From: a virus
IMG/VR virus record: IMGVR_UViG_3300007765_000020
Location: 1 to 34,914 of that record
Length of the DNA stretch: 34,914 nucleotides
Strand: one strand, 5' to 3'
In this document: positions 32,452 to 34,914 of the stretch, one piece after another
Numbering within the stretch: position 1 is the first letter of the stretch
How the letters are laid out: each line of letters opens with the position of its first letter
Made by a program: the position numbers and the translations under genes
The notes under the pieces: model-generated
Told to the model about the DNA's origin: nothing
The model's input: the letters and a program-made list of their open reading frames with translations, nothing else
Databases searched by the model: none

Positions 32452-32784
32452 TTACTTGGCTGTGCCATAAGGGGCAAGGCCATAGTAGTGTGGAGTAGAT
32501 GCAAATCGTGTATCATTTACTCCATTAAAGCGAGAATTAGTATCCCCGTCAATATCAGCGTTCATCTTAGAACTACCAGAGCCAGAAGCATTGATAGTCA
32601 TAGAAAAATTACCTTCAGCATCAGCGCGTCCATAGCCTTTGCCGCGTCCGCGGCCATCGAATGCTCCATCAGTATTGTTAGCAAAGTAACCATCAGTATT
32701 GTTATCGTCACTTCCAAAGAATGCAGAAGCAGATCCAGCGAAAAGAGCCAGGGCGATAGTAGTGGTAAAAATAGTCTTAGTCAT
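32452..32784 (-). CDS. Secreted sulfur globule family-like protein (110 aa)
   Basis: A signal peptide MTKTIFTTTIALALFAGSASA is followed by a mature start FFGSDDNNTDGYF. A Gly/Arg/Asp-rich stretch (DGRGRGKGYGRA), a Ser/Asn/Asp region (MTINASGSGS) and a C-terminal YYGLAPYGTAK follow. The mature FFG-start with Asn/Asp, the RGRGxGYGR stretch and the final APYG are features I associate with sulfur globule family proteins of gammaproteobacterial sulfur oxidisers, which coat or tether periplasmic sulfur globules. If correct this is a host-derived metabolic gene. No cysteines, no domain of known fold. The start follows GAGGAAT. Confidence 0.58.
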   Translation of the reverse strand: MTKTIFTTTIALALFAGSASAFFGSDDNNTDGYFANNTDGAFDGRGRGKGYGRADAEGNFSMTINASGSGSSKMNADIDGDTNSRFNGVNDTRFASTPHYYGLAPYGTAK

Positions 32785-32806
32785 TTTAAATTCCTCATAA
32801 AAGTAT

Positions 32807-32835
32807 ATTAGCAAATTCTAATATAGTTGTGTCAA
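32807..32835 (-). promoter_or_regulatory. Weak sigma70-like promoter overlapping a terminator (P9)
   Basis: TTGACA (32830-32835) is followed, after 17 bases, by GCTAAT (32807-32812), a 4 of 6 match to the -10 consensus; TAATAT with a 19-base spacer is an alternative. Its -35 box uses the last bases of the T tract of the terminator just upstream. It would drive the three secreted-protein genes. Confidence 0.5.
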
Positions 32836-32895
32836 AAAATAGGAGGGTTTTTACGACCTCCTATAAAAATAAAATTTGGAAATTTCCCAAAATCT
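32833..32895 (-). ncRNA. Candidate short RNA or attenuated leader from promoter P8
   Basis: Promoter P8 should start transcription near 32895. Only about 60 bases later a hairpin (ATAGGAGG at 32839-32846 with CCTCCTAT at 32857-32864) is followed by six T residues, so the expected product is a short untranslated RNA. It also holds a GGGAAATTTCC palindrome (around 32880-32890). It may be a regulatory small RNA, or an attenuator whose read-through reaches the secreted-protein genes. The stem contains AGGAGG, which could mimic or compete as a ribosome-binding site. Confidence 0.55.
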
Positions 32896-32901
32896 GAATA
32901 T

Positions 32902-32930
32902 ATTATATCAAATTTTTACCGATTTGTCAA
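32902..32930 (-). promoter_or_regulatory. Sigma70-type promoter P8
   Basis: TTGACA (32925-32930) and TATAAT (32902-32907) are 17 bases apart, with GTCTTGACAAATCGGTAAAAA and TATAATATATT flanks. Its transcript meets a terminator after about 60 bases. Confidence 0.85.
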
Positions 32931-32990
32931 GACATTATTTAAGGAAACGCTAATATAGTTTTATTGCGACAAGGTCTGTGATCAAAAAAC

Positions 32991-33455
32991 TTATAGCTCT
33001 GCATCACGCTTTCTATGACCTCTCCATGCAATAAATCCTCCAAGTCTAAGAGCATAATATGCGATGTAGTTAATAAGTTTGAACCCATTAATTTCAATAG
33101 CAATATCTCTAAATAACTTATCGAAATATTTTTGATTATTAACTTCTGTAGCTACACCATTATACATCTTCAATTTAGCATGTTTGTAACCATAATCATG
33201 GACTAACCCTGCAATTAACAATACTCCCATTGGAGATAGCCAACTTCTAAAGTATTTAGGAACTGAAGCTCCATCAAATACAAATCCTGCAGGAACTTTA
33301 TATTGTGTTCCATCAATATTGTAAACCCAATCTTCTACTAACTTCCATTTTCTAGTTGTTAGAATCCATAAAATAATAGCCCCAAAAAATCCTTTATCTT
33401 TAGTAGGGATAGGTAAAGGCATCATTGCAGGCATTTTATCATAAGTAAATTTCAT
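32991..33455 (-). CDS. DUF1353 phage protein (154 aa)
   Basis: The central block VPAGFVFDGASVPKYF, then SPMGVLLIAGLVHDYGY, is the DUF1353 signature found in many tailed phages, often near lysis or virion genes. The C-terminal part has a hydrophobic helix (INGFKLINYIAYYALRLGGF) and a basic end. The HDYGY segment resembles a metal site, but no activity is known to me. It follows the MscS-like gene by 8 bases in the same direction. No terminator is seen between it and P8. Confidence 0.85.
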   Translation of the reverse strand: MKFTYDKMPAMMPLPIPTKDKGFFGAIILWILTTRKWKLVEDWVYNIDGTQYKVPAGFVFDGASVPKYFRSWLSPMGVLLIAGLVHDYGYKHAKLKMYNGVATEVNNQKYFDKLFRDIAIEINGFKLINYIAYYALRLGGFIAWRGHRKRDAEL

Positions 33456-33463
33456 TTATACTC

Positions 33464-33802
33464 CTATATCTTTTTACTACTAGAAATTATTTTTCCTAGT
33501 TTTAACATACCAATACGGTCATTTGGAACATACCTCCAAATATAACCTCTTTCTGGGTCATCACACCCAAAGACACTAGTAGTTAAGCCTATTTTAACTA
33601 TAACTGCTTTGTGTCCATCTAGCATAACTTTGTCCCCTTCTTTAAAGGGACCAAAATATTTAAAGGATATTCCATTAGCAATATCCCCTGCTATATCTTT
33701 TACTAGTAACCCTACAATTACTACTGTCATCATAGCAATAAATGGGGTTATTAATTCTCCAATTTGTAAGGAAAATGTACTTACATCTAATGCTTCTTTC
33801 AT
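33464..33802 (-). CDS. MscS-like mechanosensitive channel domain protein (112 aa)
   Basis: One membrane helix (about 13-35, IGELITPFIAMMTVVIVGLLV) leads into a pore-helix-like region (KDIAGDIANGISFKYFGPFKEGDKVMLDG) and a short beta domain with YVPNDRIGMLK. This order copies the last transmembrane segment and beta domain of MscS, where the function is osmotic pressure release. The protein is far shorter than MscS and lacks its first two helices and C-terminal cage. It might form a small pore or modulate a host channel; its place beside DUF1353 and small membrane genes suggests a lysis or membrane role. Confidence 0.7.
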   Translation of the reverse strand: MKEALDVSTFSLQIGELITPFIAMMTVVIVGLLVKDIAGDIANGISFKYFGPFKEGDKVMLDGHKAVIVKIGLTTSVFGCDDPERGYIWRYVPNDRIGMLKLGKIISSSKKI

Positions 33803-33818
33803 TTTCTTAAACTATTCC

Positions 33819-34052
33819 TTAAACTTTTATACAAGAAGGTTGATGGTATATATCCCAAGTAGGCTCACATCTTAAATGTTTACGTTTTTCTTTAGGAAGT
33901 TTATGCTGATATTTTTCTTCTTGTTTTATCTCTTTCGGTCTGACCGGTTTTATGTCATTCTCTACACTGACCGAATTAAGGTAGAGAATACTTGCTACTA
34001 TAAGACCTGACCAAGCCATACTAGTAACACTGTTATTAATAAAAACCAGCAT
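33819..34052 (-). CDS. Small membrane-anchored basic protein (up to 77 aa)
   Basis: A hydrophobic N-terminus (AWSGLIVASILYLNSV) is followed by a strongly basic, Lys/Glu-rich tail (KEIKQEEKYQHKLPKEKRKH) and two late cysteines. The start is unclear: ATG at 34052 or 34019, neither with a good ribosome-binding site. Its first part overlaps the preceding 36-residue gene in another frame, so translation may be coupled. Overlapping small membrane genes of this kind occur among phage spanins, but I cannot confirm that role. Confidence 0.5.
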   Translation of the reverse strand: MLVFINNSVTSMAWSGLIVASILYLNSVSVENDIKPVRPKEIKQEEKYQHKLPKEKRKHLRCEPTWDIYHQPSCIKV

Positions 34053-34108
34053 ACTTTACAACTGGTTAAATTATCTTCGTCCCAAGGACTTTGTTTGCGT
34101 GGAAACAT
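33998..34108 (-). CDS. Tiny membrane protein (36 aa) overlapping the next gene
   Basis: The frame begins MFPRKQSPWDEDNLTSCKVC and ends with a membrane helix (WFLLITVLLVWLGQVL). ACAGGAG lies about 5 bases before the ATG, a strong ribosome-binding site. It overlaps the basic membrane protein gene in another frame by about 55 bases. It is likely an inner-membrane protein of the lysis or virion module; function unknown. Confidence 0.6.
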   Translation of the reverse strand: MFPRKQSPWDEDNLTSCKVCWFLLITVLLVWLGQVL

Positions 34109-34131
34109 ATAATCTCCTGTGTTAGAAGGTA

Positions 34132-34575
34132 CTATGAACCTTCGTTACTCTGCGCATTTTGTTCTCTAGCAAGTTTTGCTTCATACTTATATTGATCGTA
34201 CTTTCTCTTACGTCTAGCTCTACGCTGTACTGCCCAAGGGGCTACTACTGTAGTAAATAGAAGGAAAGCGATAAACCCATATAAAATCATTTCTTGGGTT
34301 TCTTTCCAGATATATGCCCACATTTGCTCCTTGTTTCCAGGATCAATCTCAGGCACTTCTGGTTCAGGCGGTGGTAAAGTTTCATCCACCGCTACAGAAG
34401 TGGCCAAATTCAGCGCAGCTGGAATCGGCCCGGCTACTGCGTAAGTTACCGCAGTAGTTGCTCCTGTTTTAATAAGATTTCTAGGTTTAACTGATTCTAT
34501 ATCTCCCTTTATTACACTTAGTGGGGAGCACCCAGTTAAACCTAGAATTAATAATGCTGATACTAAGATTTTCAT
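34132..34575 (-). CDS. Lipoprotein with C-terminal membrane helix (147 aa)
   Basis: The signal peptide ends in a lipobox (GLTGC, lipidated Cys16). The middle is Ala/Thr-rich (IKTGATTAVTYAVAGPIPAA) and then Pro/Glu-rich (LPPPEPEVPEIDPG). A second hydrophobic helix lies at about 98-118 (ILYGFIAFLLFTTVVAP), and the C-terminus is basic and charged (RRARRKRKYDQYKYEAKLA). Lipid anchor plus helix could bridge two membranes, like a fused spanin, or mark a virion-adjacent membrane protein. The ATG overlaps the stop of the upstream gene (TAATG). Confidence 0.68.
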   Translation of the reverse strand: MKILVSALLILGLTGCSPLSVIKGDIESVKPRNLIKTGATTAVTYAVAGPIPAALNLATSVAVDETLPPPEPEVPEIDPGNKEQMWAYIWKETQEMILYGFIAFLLFTTVVAPWAVQRRARRKRKYDQYKYEAKLAREQNAQSNEGS

Positions 34576-34914
34576 TATGCCTCCTGTGGGAAGAATCGGA
34601 CAATTGCCGCAGCGGCGGCAATCTGCCTCATACTCTTTTTAATTAATAAATTTGGATCGCGTGTAGGGCCTCGATTGTATTGAGCGCCTCCTGGTGCGAA
34701 TGTCTCATATGGATTATTCATATAAGAATAATAAGCCATCGTAGCTCCATCTCTAGTTTGAACAACATTTTTAATATCTACACTATGTGCAAATCTACCT
34801 GTACGATAGTTCAAAACTTTAGTAGCTCTACCCTTACCCATATTCTTTCGTATAGCGTCATGAATAGCAGAGTTTAACAACTGCCTAAGAGCTATAGGAC
34901 TCAATTGGGCTTGT
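34575..34914 (-). CDS. Virion-associated protein, 5' end outside the window (partial)
   Basis: At least 113 residues are visible and the frame stays open to the window edge, so the TTG at 34904 need not be the start. The text shows a helix (LRQLLNSAIHDAIRKNMG), then LNYRTGRFAHSV, a strand-rich part and NPYETFAPGGAQYNRGPTRDP. RTGRFA followed by a Tyr-x5-PYxTF-PGG pattern is familiar from tail or neck proteins of marine phages, where it is annotated only as a structural or tail protein. That assignment is a family-level guess. Confidence 0.62.
   Translation of the reverse strand, partial: QAQLSPIALRQLLNSAIHDAIRKNMGKGRATKVLNYRTGRFAHSVDIKNVVQTRDGATMAYYSYMNNPYETFAPGGAQYNRGPTRDPNLLIKKSMRQIAAAAAIVRFFPQEA

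Noticed and set aside
1-34914. CRISPR arrays, tRNA or rRNA genes, insertion sequences, integrase
   Set aside because: No spaced direct repeats of CRISPR type, no cloverleaf-like sequence, and no transposase or integrase motifs were found by eye on either strand.

Overview
The window is AT-rich (roughly two thirds A+T by eye) and reads as part of a lytic, tailed double-stranded DNA phage genome infecting a Gram-negative bacterium. No integrase, phage repressor, tRNA or CRISPR was seen. The replication gene set resembles the T5 (Demerecviridae-like) early block: PolA-type polymerase, separate primase and DnaB-type helicase, SbcC/SbcD pair, FEN exonuclease, an NAD ligase split into two genes, a PC4-like protein, class Ia NrdA/NrdB and ThyX. 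It is clearly not T5 itself. Three small secreted proteins and a porin-like protein near 30.6-32.8 kb hint at the host. One looks like the sulfur globule family proteins of sulfur-oxidising Gammaproteobacteria (SUP05/Thiotrichales type), so a marine sulfur oxidiser is my best host guess, by inference only.

Layout. 1-613 (+): end of a tail fibre-like gene and two small downstream genes. 617-3816 (+): a perfect sigma70-type promoter, then a tightly overlapping operon with a B12-binding-type radical SAM enzyme, an unknown partner and two small HxH-motif proteins; the second ends in a CxCxCxCxC tail. 3786-8902 (-): four more radical SAM genes, all overlapping, converging on the Cys-rich gene and continuous with nrdB. 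8899-13082 (-): nrdB, thyX, nrdA. 13072-28668 (-): nuclease, recombination and replication genes (FEN, PDDEXK nuclease, SbcC/D, SSB, SF2 helicase, PolA, primase, DnaB, split ligase, PC4-like, HTH proteins). 28668-32930 (-): short early-type transcription units, each with a near-identical promoter and often a hairpin terminator, encoding small unknown, membrane and secreted proteins. 32991-34914 (-): DUF1353, MscS-like, small membrane proteins, a lipoprotein and a partial virion-type protein.

The most unusual part is 0.65-8.9 kb. Five radical SAM enzymes, three with the GGEP and SPASM-type cysteines typical of peptide maturases, sit in two convergent overlapping operons. Between them lie two small proteins that look like modification substrates or fibre-tip proteins. 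My hypothesis is a phage-encoded, RiPP-like maturation system acting on a virion or secreted Cys/His-rich protein. The sequence supports the enzyme families and the operon structure; the substrate assignment is inference.

Regulation appears to use host sigma70. Eight promoters share TTGACA, a spacer of exactly 17 bases, TATAAT and flanking bases. Two of them lie so close to the next ATG that the message would be leaderless or would lack its start codon.
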